From CAISIP01 sp965278985 (GTDB lineage Bacteria > Pseudomonadota > Gammaproteobacteria > Burkholderiales > Burkholderiaceae_C): a DNA stretch of 64,000 nt. Below are positions 8,260 through 17,264 of this stretch, piece after piece. Location: contig OZ257131.1 in assembly GCA_965278985.1 (NCBI GenBank), positions 4,278,001 to 4,342,000 of the forward strand, in the 5' to 3' direction. The notes beneath the pieces are model-generated. The model saw only the letters and a list, made by a program, of their open reading frames with translations. It was not told the origin of the DNA and did not search any database. Every line of letters begins with the position of its first letter. Within the stretch, counting starts at the first letter, position 1. A program made the translations under genes and the position numbers.

Positions 8260-8439
8260 GGTGTTCTCCTCAAGCAATGTCCCGATTGTTGGCGTGCAAC
8301 GGATCCGGCTGTGTCAGAACGCAGGCCATCAGAGGGTCAGCGGATGGGAAGAATGGCCGCTGTGCCCGCAGTGCGCCCGGGAGCGCGACGGCATGCGCCG
8401 GCATGCCGTGAAGGAGACGGTGCGGGATGTCGACTACGC

Positions 8440-9876
8440 TCATGAAGTGGGCGCTGCAAGCTCTACCCACCCGCCCCCCAGCACCTTGTAGAGCGACACC
8501 AGGTTGGACACACGTGACAACTGGGTGGAGATCAGCGTCTGCTGCGCCGCGTACAGCGAGCGCTGCGAATCCAGCACGCTCAGGTAGCTGTCCACGCCGC
8601 GCTGGAATCGGGCCTCCGACAGGCGGAAGCTGTCGCCGCTCGCATCGACCAGCGCCTGCTGCGCCGACAACTGGTCACCCAGCGTGCTGCGCTGCGCCAG
8701 CGCGTCCGACACCTCGCGGAAGGCGGTCTGGATCGCGCGTTCGTACTGGGCCACCGAGATGTCGCGGCTGACGCGCGCGCTGTCCAGGTTGGCCTGGTTG
8801 GCGCCGCCGTCGAAGATGGGCAGCGCGATCTGCGGCATGAAGCTCCAGGTGCCCTGGCCGCTGCCGAACAGCCTGCCCAGGTCCGAACTGCCGGTCCCTG
8901 CCGATGCCGTCAGGCTGATGCGCGGGTAGAAGGCGGCCCGCGCCGCGCCGATGTTGGCGTTGGCCGCTTCGAGCAGACGTTCGGCCTGCAGCACGTCGGG
9001 GCGGCGCTGCAGCAAGGTCGAGGGCAGGCCGGCCGGCAGGTCGCTGCGGCTGCCGAGGGCCGCCAGCGCGTCGTCCAGGCCAGTGGGCAACAAGGCATCC
9101 GGCACCGGCGCACCGACCACCAGCGTCAGCGCATTGCGGTCCTGCGCGATCTGGCTGGTGTAGCGGGCCACGTCGACGCGGGCGCTCTCCACGCTGGTCT
9201 GCGCCTGGCGCAGCGTCAGGTCGGATGCGACGCCCAGATCGGCCTTGCGCCGGGTCAGCGCATAACTGTCGCTCTGGCTTTGCAGCGTGCGCTGGGCGAG
9301 CTTCAGTCGCTCCTGGTCGGCCGCGAGCGTCAGGTAGTTGCCGGCCACCTCGGCCACCAGGCTGATGTGGGTGCTGCGGCGCGCCTCGGCCGTCGCCAGG
9401 AACTGCTGCAGCGCCTCGGCGTTGAGGCTGCGCACGCGGCCGAAGAGGTCCAGTTCGTAGGCCGCGAAACCCACGGTCGCGCTGTACTGCCGCGTGGTGC
9501 TGGCCTGGCCAGTGGGCGATTGGTCGGCTGGCGTGCGGCTCGCACTGCCGCTGCCACTGGCGTTGATGGTCGGCAGGCTGGCCGCGTCCTGGATGCGGTA
9601 CTGCGCGCGCGACTTCTCGATGTTGAGCACCGCCACGCGCAGGTCGCGGTTGTTCTCCAGGGCCAGGCTGACGAGCTGCTGCAAGCGTGGGTCCGCGAAG
9701 AATTCGCGCCAGCCGATGTCGGCGGCGATCCGAGCGTCCGTTGCCTCGTCGCTGGTGCGGGCCAAGGGATAGGCGGCAGGCACCGGCGAGGTCGGGCGCT
9801 GGTAGGCCGGCATCAGGCTGCAGCCACCGAGGAGGCTAGCGGCCAGAGTCAGCGCGAGGAGGCGAAGGTGCTTCAT
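8440..9876 (-). CDS. RND efflux outer-membrane factor lipoprotein (NodT/OprM family)
   Basis: A 478-aa outer-membrane channel subunit. The start at 9876 gives a signal peptide with lipobox LLGGC (Cys19). Two OEP repeats follow, with family motifs LVSLALENNRDLRVAVLNIEKSRA and RRPDVLQAERLLEAANANIGAARAAFYPRISL. It should form the trimeric TolC-like duct that completes a tripartite efflux pump with the two genes upstream. It begins 23 bp after the stop of the pump gene, so it is the last gene of the operon. Length and lipobox fit the OprM/CusC class rather than TolC itself. Confidence 0.92.
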   Translation of the reverse strand: MKHLRLLALTLAASLLGGCSLMPAYQRPTSPVPAAYPLARTSDEATDARIAADIGWREFFADPRLQQLVSLALENNRDLRVAVLNIEKSRAQYRIQDAASLPTINASGSGSASRTPADQSPTGQASTTRQYSATVGFAAYELDLFGRVRSLNAEALQQFLATAEARRSTHISLVAEVAGNYLTLAADQERLKLAQRTLQSQSDSYALTRRKADLGVASDLTLRQAQTSVESARVDVARYTSQIAQDRNALTLVVGAPVPDALLPTGLDDALAALGSRSDLPAGLPSTLLQRRPDVLQAERLLEAANANIGAARAAFYPRISLTASAGTGSSDLGRLFGSGQGTWSFMPQIALPIFDGGANQANLDSARVSRDISVAQYERAIQTAFREVSDALAQRSTLGDQLSAQQALVDASGDSFRLSEARFQRGVDSYLSVLDSQRSLYAAQQTLISTQLSRVSNLVSLYKVLGGGWVELAAPTS

Positions 9877-9898
9877 GGGGATGGTCTCCAACAGGGTC

Positions 9899-12800
9899 TC
9901 AAGGGGTGCCGAGCGCGGGCGTGGCCGGTGCCACGGGTGCGTCGGGCAGGGTCGGGGGCGCCGGTATGGCTGGCGCATGCGGGGCAGGCTTGATCCGGAA
10001 CAGCCGCATCACCACGACGAAGAACAGCGGCACGAAGAAGATCGCCAACACGGTGCCCGAGACCATGCCGCCGACCACCGCGGTGCCCAGCGCGGTCTGC
10101 GCACCCGAGCCGGCGCCACTGCTCAGCATCAGCGGCAGCACGCCCAGCACGAAGGCGAGCGAGGTCATCAGGATGGGCCGCAGCCGCATGCGTGCCGCGG
10201 TGATGGCCGACTCGACCAGGCCCGTGCCCTGCGCGTAGAGGTCTTTCGCGAACTCGACGATCAGGATGGCGTTCTTCGACGCCAGGCCCACCGTGGTCAG
10301 CAGCCCGACCTGGAAGTACACGTCGTTCATCTTCCAGCCCAGGATCGCGCCGACCAGGGTGCCCAGAACGCCCAGCGGCACCACCAGGATCACCGACAGC
10401 GGAATCGCCCAGCTCTCATACAAGGCCGCCAGGCACAGGAACACGATCAGGATGGAGGCCGCGTACAGCAGACCCGCCTGCCCGCCCGCCGCCTTCTCCT
10501 GGCGTGAGATGCCGGTCCACTCGTAGCCGATGCCGGCCGGCAAGGCGGCGGCGTGTTTCTCGACGATCTGCATCGCCTCGCCGCTGGACATCGCGCCGGG
10601 CCGGGCCATGCCGAGGATCTGCGCCGAGGGAACGCCGTTGTAGCGCTCCAGGCGCGGCGAGCCCGAGGTCCAGCCCGCCTCGGCAAACGCGCTGAAGGGC
10701 ACCATCGAACCACTGCTGCTGCGCACGAACCAGCGGTCGATGTCCTGCGGCAGCATGCGCCAGGCCGCGTCGGCCTGCAGGTAGACCTTCTTCACCCGGC
10801 CCTTGTCGATGAAGTCGTTGACATAGGCGCCTCCCCAGGCCGTCGAGAAGGTGCTGTTGACGTCGGCCATGGACAGGCCCAGCGTGCCGGCCTTGTGGGC
10901 ATCGATGGCGACGCGGAACTCCGGCGTGTCTTCCATGCCATTGGGTCGCACGCCCACCAGGCCCTGCTCCTTGGACAAGGCACCCAGCAGCTGGTTGCGG
11001 GCCTGCATCAGCGCCGCGTGGCCGAGGTTGCCGCGGTCCTGCAGCATCAGGTCGAAGCCACTGGCATTGCCCAGCTCGGACACCGCCGGTGGCGTGATGG
11101 CGAACACCGAGGCCTCGCGAATGGTCGCGAAATAGGCCATGGCCTTGGCCGCGACGGCGCTTGCCTGCAGGCCATCGCGCGTGCGCTGGTCCCAGGCTTT
11201 CAGCTTGACGAAGGCGAAGCCGGTGTTTTGCCCGCTGCCGGCAAAGCTGAAGCCGGCGACGGTGAAGATGGCATCGACCGCCTCTTTCTGGTCCACCAGG
11301 AAGTGCTGTTCGACCTGGGCCATCACCTGCTTGGTGCGCTCCTGCGTGGCGCCCGGCGGGAGTTGCACGATCGTGTAGAGGACGCCCTGGTCTTCCTCGG
11401 GCAGGAAGCCGGCCGGGATCCTGGTGAAGGCGAACACCACCGCCGCCAGGATCACCGCGTAGCCCAGCATGTAGGCGAAGCCTTTGCCCAGCATGTGCCG
11501 CACCACGCCCTGGTAGCCGCGGTTGCTGCGGTCGAAGCTGCGGTTGAACCAGCCGAAGAAGCCCTTGGTGCTGTCAGCATGGCCCTTGTCGACCGGCTTG
11601 AGAAAGGTGGCGCACAGCGCCGGTGTCAGCACCATGGCCGTCAACACCGACAGGCTCATGGCCGCGACGATGGTCACCGTGAACTGCCGGTAGATCACGC
11701 CGGTGGAGCCGCCGAAGAAGGCCATCGGCACGAACACCGCGGCCAGCACCAGCGCCACCCCGACCAGCGCGCCGCTGATTTGCCCCATCGATTTGCGCGT
11801 GGCTTCCAGCGGCGAGAGGCCCTCCTCGGCCATCACGCGCTCGACGTTTTCCACCACCACGATGGCATCGTCGACCAGCAGGCCAATGGCCAGCACCATC
11901 GCCAGCATGGTCAGCGTGTTGATCGAGTAGCCGAACAGCGCCAGCACACCGAAGGTGCCCAGCAGCACCACCGGCACCGCGATGGTCGGGATCAGCGTGG
12001 CGCGCCAGTTCTGCAGGAACAGGTACATCACGAGGAACACCAGCACCACCGCCTCGATCAGCGTCTTGACCACCTCTTCGATCGAGATGCGCACGAAAGG
12101 CGTGGTGTCGTAGGGCTTGACCACCTTCATGCCGGGCGGGAAGAACTTGCTCAGCTCATCGAGCTTGGCGTCGATGCCGCGCACCGTGTCGAGCGCGTTG
12201 GCGCCGGTGGCCAGCTTGACGGCCAGGCCCGTGGCCGGTTTGCCGTTGAAGCGGCTGACGGTGGCGTAGCTTTCGCTGCCCAGTTCGATGCGGGCCACGT
12301 CCCGCAGCCGCACCTCGGAGCCGTCGGCCTGGGTGCGCAGCAGGATGGCCTCGAACTGCTCGGCCGTCTTCAGCCGGGTCTGCGCGGTGATGGTGGCGTT
12401 CAGCTGCTGACCCTCCGCCGCGGGGAGCCCGCCGAGCTGGCCGGCCGAGACCTGGGCGTTCTGCGCCGAGATGGCGCTCTTCACGTCCAGCGGCGTAAGC
12501 TTGAAGTTGTTCAGCTTGCTCGGGTCCAGCCAGACGCGCATCGCGTACTGCGACCCGAAGAAGGTGGTGTCGCCCACGCCTTCGACGCGGCTGATCGGGT
12601 CCTGCACATTGGCGGCCACGTAGTCGGCCAGATCGGCGCCACTCATGGTGCCGTCCTCGGACACGAAGGCCAGCACGTTCAGGAAGCTGGCCACCGACTT
12701 GGTGACCTGGATGCCTTGCTGCTGCACCTCCTGCGGGAGCAACGGCGTGGCCAGGGCCAGCTTGTTCTGCACCTGCACCTGGGCGGTGTCGGGATCGGTG

Positions 12801-13090
12801 CCGTTCTCGAAGGTCAGCGTGATGGTCACGCTGCCGGTCGACTCGCTCGTGCTGCTGATGTAGGCCAGCCGGTCCAGGCCCTTCATCTTCTGCTCGATGA
12901 CCTGGGTCACGGTGTCTTCCACCGTACCGGACGAGGCGCCGGGGTAGTTGGCGGAGATCGCGACGGCGGGCGGGGCGATGCTGGGGTACTGCGCGATCGG
13001 CAGCAGCTTGATTGCCAGCACGCCGCCCAGCATCACGATGATGGCGAGCACCCAGGCGAAGATCGGGCGGTCGATGAAGAAGCGGGCCAT
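9899..13090 (-). CDS. RND efflux pump, HAE1 family inner-membrane permease (AcrB/MexB-like)
   Basis: A 1063-aa proton-driven multidrug pump. The start MARFFIDRPIFAWVLAIIVM at 13090 is the universal AcrB-type N-terminus. Visible motifs include the large periplasmic loops, TM4 with the proton-relay aspartates in GLLVDDAIVVVENVERVM, and the C-terminal PLFFVVVMRLF. Length is normal for the family (about 1040-1060). It works as a trimer with the adaptor encoded just upstream and the outer-membrane factor downstream, exporting hydrophobic drugs, dyes or solvents. The 19-bp gap to the adaptor gene indicates a single transcript. Expression is probably controlled by the divergent TetR gene. Confidence 0.95.
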   Translation of the reverse strand: MARFFIDRPIFAWVLAIIVMLGGVLAIKLLPIAQYPSIAPPAVAISANYPGASSGTVEDTVTQVIEQKMKGLDRLAYISSTSESTGSVTITLTFENGTDPDTAQVQVQNKLALATPLLPQEVQQQGIQVTKSVASFLNVLAFVSEDGTMSGADLADYVAANVQDPISRVEGVGDTTFFGSQYAMRVWLDPSKLNNFKLTPLDVKSAISAQNAQVSAGQLGGLPAAEGQQLNATITAQTRLKTAEQFEAILLRTQADGSEVRLRDVARIELGSESYATVSRFNGKPATGLAVKLATGANALDTVRGIDAKLDELSKFFPPGMKVVKPYDTTPFVRISIEEVVKTLIEAVVLVFLVMYLFLQNWRATLIPTIAVPVVLLGTFGVLALFGYSINTLTMLAMVLAIGLLVDDAIVVVENVERVMAEEGLSPLEATRKSMGQISGALVGVALVLAAVFVPMAFFGGSTGVIYRQFTVTIVAAMSLSVLTAMVLTPALCATFLKPVDKGHADSTKGFFGWFNRSFDRSNRGYQGVVRHMLGKGFAYMLGYAVILAAVVFAFTRIPAGFLPEEDQGVLYTIVQLPPGATQERTKQVMAQVEQHFLVDQKEAVDAIFTVAGFSFAGSGQNTGFAFVKLKAWDQRTRDGLQASAVAAKAMAYFATIREASVFAITPPAVSELGNASGFDLMLQDRGNLGHAALMQARNQLLGALSKEQGLVGVRPNGMEDTPEFRVAIDAHKAGTLGLSMADVNSTFSTAWGGAYVNDFIDKGRVKKVYLQADAAWRMLPQDIDRWFVRSSSGSMVPFSAFAEAGWTSGSPRLERYNGVPSAQILGMARPGAMSSGEAMQIVEKHAAALPAGIGYEWTGISRQEKAAGGQAGLLYAASILIVFLCLAALYESWAIPLSVILVVPLGVLGTLVGAILGWKMNDVYFQVGLLTTVGLASKNAILIVEFAKDLYAQGTGLVESAITAARMRLRPILMTSLAFVLGVLPLMLSSGAGSGAQTALGTAVVGGMVSGTVLAIFFVPLFFVVVMRLFRIKPAPHAPAIPAPPTLPDAPVAPATPALGTP

Positions 13091-13109
13091 GGTGGGTCTT
13101 TCGTGCGGG

Positions 13110-14300
13110 TCAGTTCTTGGCTGAGCGATTGATTTGCGGCGCGTCGGCTGCGGCAACGGTCGCCGACACGATCTGCACCGGCGCACCGGGCCGGGCCTTC
13201 TGCTGGCCCGAGACCACCAGCCGGTCGCCGGCCTGCAGCCCGCTGCTCACCAGCCACTGGTCGCCTATCGCGCGTTCGGTCACCAGCGTGCGCTGCTCCA
13301 GCTTGCCGGCGGCGTCGACCACGTAGGCCAGCGGCTTGCCGGCCGCGTCGCGGGTGACCGCCGGCTGCGGCACCAGCAGCGCCTGGTCCAGCACACCCTC
13401 TTCGAGCACCGCGCGCACGTACATGCCCGGCAGCAACTCACCCTTGGGGTTGGGGAACTCCGCCCGCAGCGTGATCGCGCCGGTGGCGGGGTCGACCGTC
13501 ACGTCGGAGAACTTGAGCTTGCCTGGCAGCGGGTAGGCCGTGCCATCCTCCAGCAACAGCCTGGCCTGGGCGGTGCCGCCGCTGAGCTGGCCGCCGGCCA
13601 GCGCGCGTTTCAGGCGCAGCACGGCGGTGCTGGATTGGGTCACGTCGACGTAGATCGGGTCCAGCTGCTGCACCGTGGCAAGCGGCGTAGCCTGCGCTGC
13701 AGTGACCAGCGCGCCCGGCGTCACCGAAGACTTGCCGATGCGCCCGCTGACGGGCGCCATGATGCGGGTGTAGTCCAGGTTGATGCGGCCGGACTGCAAG
13801 CTCGCCTTGGCGGACGCCACGTCGGCTTCGGCCTGTTGCAGCGCGGCGGCGGCGTCGTCGTTCTCCTGCTGGCTCACCGCCTTGATCACGACCAGTTCCT
13901 GGTAGCGGCCGGCCTTCAGCTGGGTTGAGCGCAGGTTGGCCTCGGCCTTGGCGAGCGCGGCCTGGGCGCTGTCCACGGTGGCACGGTAGCTGGAAGGGTC
14001 GATCTGGTACAGCAGGTCGCCGGCCTTGACTTCGCTGCCTTCGGTGAAGCGGCGGGTCTGCACCAGGCCGGTGACTTGGGGCCGGACCTCGGCGATCAAG
14101 ACCGCCGAGGTCCGCCCCGGCAGCTCGGTGGTCACGGCCACGCGCTGCGGCTGCACGGTGACCACGGCCACCTGCGGCACCGCGAGCGCCGGTGCCGGCC
14201 CACCTGTCGGCGGCTTGCCGCAGGCGCTGAGCAGCACCGCGGCGCTGACCAGGGACAGGCAGAGCGTGATGGGGAAAGAGAGTGTGGCGAGGTGACGCAT
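13110..14300 (-). CDS. RND efflux periplasmic adaptor (membrane fusion protein, AcrA/MexA-like)
   Basis: A 396-aa adaptor lipoprotein. The start at 14300 has an AAGGAG ribosome site and gives a signal peptide with lipobox LLSAC (Cys27); longer in-frame reading upstream is not expected to be translated. The lipoyl/hairpin region (RPQVTGLVQTRRFTEGSEVKAGDLLYQID), an alpha-helical hairpin and the beta-barrel domain (MAPVSGRIGKSSVTPGALV) are in the usual order. It links the AcrB-like pump with the outer-membrane factor. First gene of the operon; its promoter overlaps that of the divergent tetR. Confidence 0.93.
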   Translation of the reverse strand: MRHLATLSFPITLCLSLVSAAVLLSACGKPPTGGPAPALAVPQVAVVTVQPQRVAVTTELPGRTSAVLIAEVRPQVTGLVQTRRFTEGSEVKAGDLLYQIDPSSYRATVDSAQAALAKAEANLRSTQLKAGRYQELVVIKAVSQQENDDAAAALQQAEADVASAKASLQSGRINLDYTRIMAPVSGRIGKSSVTPGALVTAAQATPLATVQQLDPIYVDVTQSSTAVLRLKRALAGGQLSGGTAQARLLLEDGTAYPLPGKLKFSDVTVDPATGAITLRAEFPNPKGELLPGMYVRAVLEEGVLDQALLVPQPAVTRDAAGKPLAYVVDAAGKLEQRTLVTERAIGDQWLVSSGLQAGDRLVVSGQQKARPGAPVQIVSATVAAADAPQINRSAKN

Positions 14301-14321
14301 GGCGAAGCTCCTTGAATCTTT

Positions 14322-14390
14322 AACAGTACAGTACGGTATGTTATTTGACTTGCGCGCCATGTCAAGTAAAAATGAACACCTTGGTTCATT
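14322..14390. promoter_or_regulatory. Overlapping divergent promoters and operators, RND operon / tetR
   Basis: Minus strand: -35 TTGACA (14365-14360) and -10 TAACAT (14343-14338), 16-bp spacer, for the efflux operon. Plus strand: -35 TTGACT (14345-14350) and -10 AAAAAT (14368-14373), 17-bp spacer, for tetR. A perfect inverted repeat AATGAAC-N6-GTTCATT (14371-14390) covers the tetR -10/start region, and a GTAC-rich direct repeat (CAGTA-CAGTA-CGGTA, 14324-14338) lies by the efflux -10. Either may be the TetR operator; a repressor bound here would block both promoters. Confidence 0.6.
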
Positions 14391-14405
14391 AAAGGAAAAA
14401 AGCAC

Positions 14406-15011
14406 ATGCGGGTACGCACCGAAGCCAAACGCGAAGCCATCCTGGAGATTGCTGCCAAGGCGTTCATCGAGATGGGCTACGAGCGCGCTTCCATGGCCGT
14501 CATCTCGGCCCGCGTCGGCGGCTCCAAGGCCACGCTGTACGGCTATTTCGAGTCCAAGGAACAGTTGTTCATCGAAGTCGCCAAAGCCGTCGGGCAGAAA
14601 CACATGGAAGACGCCTATGCCGAACTGGCGCAGCCCGCGACCGACGTGGCGGTGGCGCTGCAGCGCTTCGGAGAGAAGATGATTCGCTTCCTCAGCCAGC
14701 CCGACGCCATGGCGACCCAGCGCATGGTGATCGCTGAAGCCGGCCACTCCGACATCGGCCGGCTGTTCTATGAAGCCGGGCCCCGGCAGGGCATCGAAGC
14801 CGTCACCGCTTACCTGCAGGCCGCCATGGACGGCGGCCGACTGCGCGCAGCCGACGCCACGGTGGCCGCACAACACCTGTTCGCGCTGCTGCAGGCCGAG
14901 ACCATGCCGCTGCGGCTGCTCGGGATGCCGGTGGGCACCTCACGGGCGCACATCCGCAAGATCGTCGAGCGGGGGTTGGCGGTGTTCCTGGCGGCGTATG
15001 GAGTGGAGTGA
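14406..15011 (+). CDS. TetR/AcrR family transcriptional regulator
   Basis: A 201-aa regulator. The N-terminal helix-turn-helix reads MAVISARVGGSKATLYGYFESKEQLF (residues about 30-55), the classic TetR motif; the C-terminal region is of the AefR-like ligand-binding type with QRMVIAEAGHSDIGRLFYEAGP. It lies divergent from the RND operon with overlapping promoters, so it is most likely the local repressor relieved by pump substrates. The ATG at 14406 follows an A/G-rich ribosome site (AAAGGA). No sign of degeneration. Confidence 0.92.
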   Translation: MRVRTEAKREAILEIAAKAFIEMGYERASMAVISARVGGSKATLYGYFESKEQLFIEVAKAVGQKHMEDAYAELAQPATDVAVALQRFGEKMIRFLSQPDAMATQRMVIAEAGHSDIGRLFYEAGPRQGIEAVTAYLQAAMDGGRLRAADATVAAQHLFALLQAETMPLRLLGMPVGTSRAHIRKIVERGLAVFLAAYGVE

Positions 15012-15384
15012 TCGGCCTGTCGTGTGACGCACCTGTGCGGAAGATGGGTCGGAGGTGTCGGATCTTGCTCATCGAGCGGGCACTGCCGAGACCAAACTGT
15101 AGCGATTGACGCTGGCCCGACAGAGTTTGGCAAGGCGCGCTGCGCCAGGACGTGGCCATGCAAAGGGCCTTTGGCGTAGCCCGCGAGGCTGCAAGCGCCC
15201 CCGCGCGGTGCCTGCTGGGGAAGTTGGCCGACCGGGCCACGGCCTGGTGGCTGCACGGGGTGCTGGTGGATCAGCTCATTGCCCGCGTTGAGGGCGCCCC
15301 CGAAGCGCATCGACCCACAGGCGCCCCGACATGCGCGGTTGCAAGCTAACGACGGCTCGTCGGGGAAATGCGTGGAGATCCGGG
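15012..15384. other. Gene-poor gap between convergent tetR and SDR genes
   Basis: About 370 bp without a convincing gene. A short open frame at 15152-15349 (+) has no recognisable domain. Two 7-bp arms, CCAAACT (15092-15098) and AGTTTGG (15124-15130), could form a long imperfect stem. No U-rich terminator is seen. It marks the boundary between the efflux locus and the catabolic cluster. Confidence 0.4.
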
Positions 15385-16164
15385 CTAGAACACGCCCGAG
15401 AAAGATCCCCCGTCCAGCAACAGGTTCTGCCCGTTGATGTAGCCCGCATGCGCGCTGCACAGGAAGGTGCAGGCGGCTCCCAGTTCCCCGGGCTGGCCGA
15501 AGCGGTGCGCCGGGTGCTTGGCCAGCCGTGCCTCGCGCACGGCCGCCACGTCCTTGCCTTCACGTTTGGCCTGGGCCGCGAAGTTGCCGGCCAGGCGCTG
15601 CGTGTCGAAGGTGCCGGGCAGGATGTTGTTGATGGTCACACCACGTGCCACGGTGCTGCGCGCCAGGCCCGCCACGAAGCCCGTGAGGCCGCTGCGCGCG
15701 CCGGTGGACAGGCCAAGTCCGTCCACGGGGGACTTCACGGCGCTGGAGGTGATGTTGATGATGCGGCCGAAGCCGCGCGCCATCATGCCGTCGACGTACT
15801 GGCGGATCAGCGCGATGGGCGCCAGCATGTTGGCGTCCAGCGCGGCGATCCAGGTGTCGCGCTCCCAAGTGCGGAAATCGCCGGGCGCGGGGCCACCCGC
15901 GTTGGTGACGAGGATGTCCACTTCCGGGTGCGCCGCGAAGATGCGTGCGCGGCCCTCTTCGGTGGTCACGTCCGCCACCACCGTGTGCACGGCGGCCTTG
16001 CCTTCGGCGCGCAACTGGGTCGCGGCCTCCTCCAGCGTGGACGCGGTGCGCGCCGCGATCACCAGCTCCACGCCTTCACGGGCCAGTGCCTGCGCGCAGG
16101 CAAAGCCGAGGCCGGCGCTGGCGCCGCAGACCAGGGCCTTGCGGCCCGCGATGCCCATGTCCAT
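15385..16164 (-). CDS. Atypical SDR family oxidoreductase lacking the YxxxK catalytic pair
   Basis: A 259-aa Rossmann-fold short-chain dehydrogenase/reductase. Cofactor motif GASAGLG (residues about 13-19), NAGG and the C-terminal GYINGQNLLLDGGSF are present. Where the catalytic Tyr-x-x-x-Lys should follow the ITSSAV serine strand, the protein reads LSTGARSGL, so both Tyr and Lys are missing; a sizeable SDR subgroup with a similar Ser/Arg pattern exists, so this is probably natural rather than damage. It may use another mechanism or act non-enzymatically. Last gene of the catabolic cluster, 5 bp after the Rieske oxygenase gene. Confidence 0.85.
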   Translation of the reverse strand: MDMGIAGRKALVCGASAGLGFACAQALAREGVELVIAARTASTLEEAATQLRAEGKAAVHTVVADVTTEEGRARIFAAHPEVDILVTNAGGPAPGDFRTWERDTWIAALDANMLAPIALIRQYVDGMMARGFGRIINITSSAVKSPVDGLGLSTGARSGLTGFVAGLARSTVARGVTINNILPGTFDTQRLAGNFAAQAKREGKDVAAVREARLAKHPAHRFGQPGELGAACTFLCSAHAGYINGQNLLLDGGSFSGVF

Positions 16165-16168
16165 GGGA

Positions 16169-17263
16169 TCAGGCGGAGGCGGTGGCCGCGGCAGGGGCTG
16201 CAGCAGCGGCCGGTGCGGCCGGCTTGGCCTTCTCGGCCGCGATCTCGGCCAGCTGCTTCTGTGCCGCCATCGTCAACACGCGGCGCAGGCGCGCCAGGCC
16301 GACGTCGTGCTCGTAGAGCATCTCGCGCTTGTTGGCGTCGGGCTCCATGTTCTCGAGAATCACGCGGTCCTGCTCCAGCACGACCCAGTGACGGGCCTCC
16401 AGGCGGTTGCGGTAGAGGAAGCGCCAGGTGTCGCGCGCCCAGCCATCGACCTTGCGGCAACGCCAGAAGAACACCGCCGACAGCGTGGGCGAGATGGGCG
16501 TGAAGCTGCCGACGATGCCGAAGCTGCCGCCGGGGCCGCCCGTCTTGGGGTACGGAATGGCCAGGCGCTGCCAGTGCACGCCGGTGTCGCCGAACTCGGT
16601 CCAGTCGAAGTTCACGTCGCGCTGGCCATCCTTCTCGAACAGGAAGCCATGGTCGGTCTTCGTGAGCTTGAACTTGGCGTGGATGTCGCCCTCGGCCATG
16701 GAGTGCGACTGCTTGTGCAGGAAGGTGCCGTGCATCGGGTCCATGACGTTGTCGGCCACGTAGCGGTAATCGCCGCGCCACTCCACGTAACACAGCTGGC
16801 TGGCCCATTCGGGGCTCTCCAGCTCGGCCGGCAGCGCCAGGGGCGGGGGCGTATCGACGGGCTTGCGCGCGTTGTAGACCCACACTGCGTCATGCCGCTC
16901 GACCACGTGGAAGGAGCGTGCGGCCTTGGTGCCCTCCATGCGGCAGCCGGGGCTGGCGGGCACACGCGTCACGGTGCCGTCGCAGCGCACTTCGACGCCG
17001 TGGTAGGGGCAGGCCAGGCGGTCGCCGAGGTTCACGCCCATGGACAGTGGCGCGCCACGGTGCGGGCAGTGGTCTTCCAGCGCATGCACATTGTTTTCGG
17101 TGTCGCGCCACAGGGCGAGCTTGTAGCCGAAGCGGCGCAGCGAGACCGGGCGCTCCTTGATGAAGGAGCTGGGGCAGACCGGGTACCAGAGATCGTAGAG
17201 GCCGCGCTCGAGCAGCGCTTCGACCTGGTCAGCGGTGGGGGCGGAAGTGGGGACAGCGCTCAT
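16169..17263 (-). CDS. Rieske non-haem iron oxygenase, alpha subunit
   Basis: A 364-aa aromatic-ring-hydroxylating or O-demethylating oxygenase. The Rieske [2Fe-2S] ligands are Cys66/His68 (CPHRG) and Cys85/His88 (CPYHG). The mononuclear iron site is in DNVMDPMHGTFLHKQSH: Asn172, Asp175, His178, His183. The Ala-rich tail after about residue 340 is low complexity. Family members (vanillate demethylase, phthalate dioxygenase types) need a separate reductase, and none is encoded nearby. With the VOC dioxygenase, aldehyde dehydrogenase and hydrolase genes this suggests attack on an aromatic or methoxylated compound; the substrate is unknown. Confidence 0.9.
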   Translation of the reverse strand: MSAVPTSAPTADQVEALLERGLYDLWYPVCPSSFIKERPVSLRRFGYKLALWRDTENNVHALEDHCPHRGAPLSMGVNLGDRLACPYHGVEVRCDGTVTRVPASPGCRMEGTKAARSFHVVERHDAVWVYNARKPVDTPPPLALPAELESPEWASQLCYVEWRGDYRYVADNVMDPMHGTFLHKQSHSMAEGDIHAKFKLTKTDHGFLFEKDGQRDVNFDWTEFGDTGVHWQRLAIPYPKTGGPGGSFGIVGSFTPISPTLSAVFFWRCRKVDGWARDTWRFLYRNRLEARHWVVLEQDRVILENMEPDANKREMLYEHDVGLARLRRVLTMAAQKQLAEIAAEKAKPAAPAAAAAPAAATASA

Positions 17264-17264
17264 T

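Noticed and set aside
8388..8409. ACGGCATG-CGCCGG-CATGCCGT hairpin between the RND outer-membrane gene and the LapA-like gene
   Set aside because: Perfect arms but no U tract and unclear position relative to either gene's end; not strong enough to call a terminator.
10553..13132. 859-codon open frame on the plus strand antisense to the RND pump
   Set aside because: His/Gly/Arg-rich composition without domains; mirror image of the high-G+C RND pump gene, which has full family motifs.
15152..15349. 65-codon frame in the tetR/SDR gap
   Set aside because: No ribosome site, no recognisable domain; composition is that of random high-G+C DNA.
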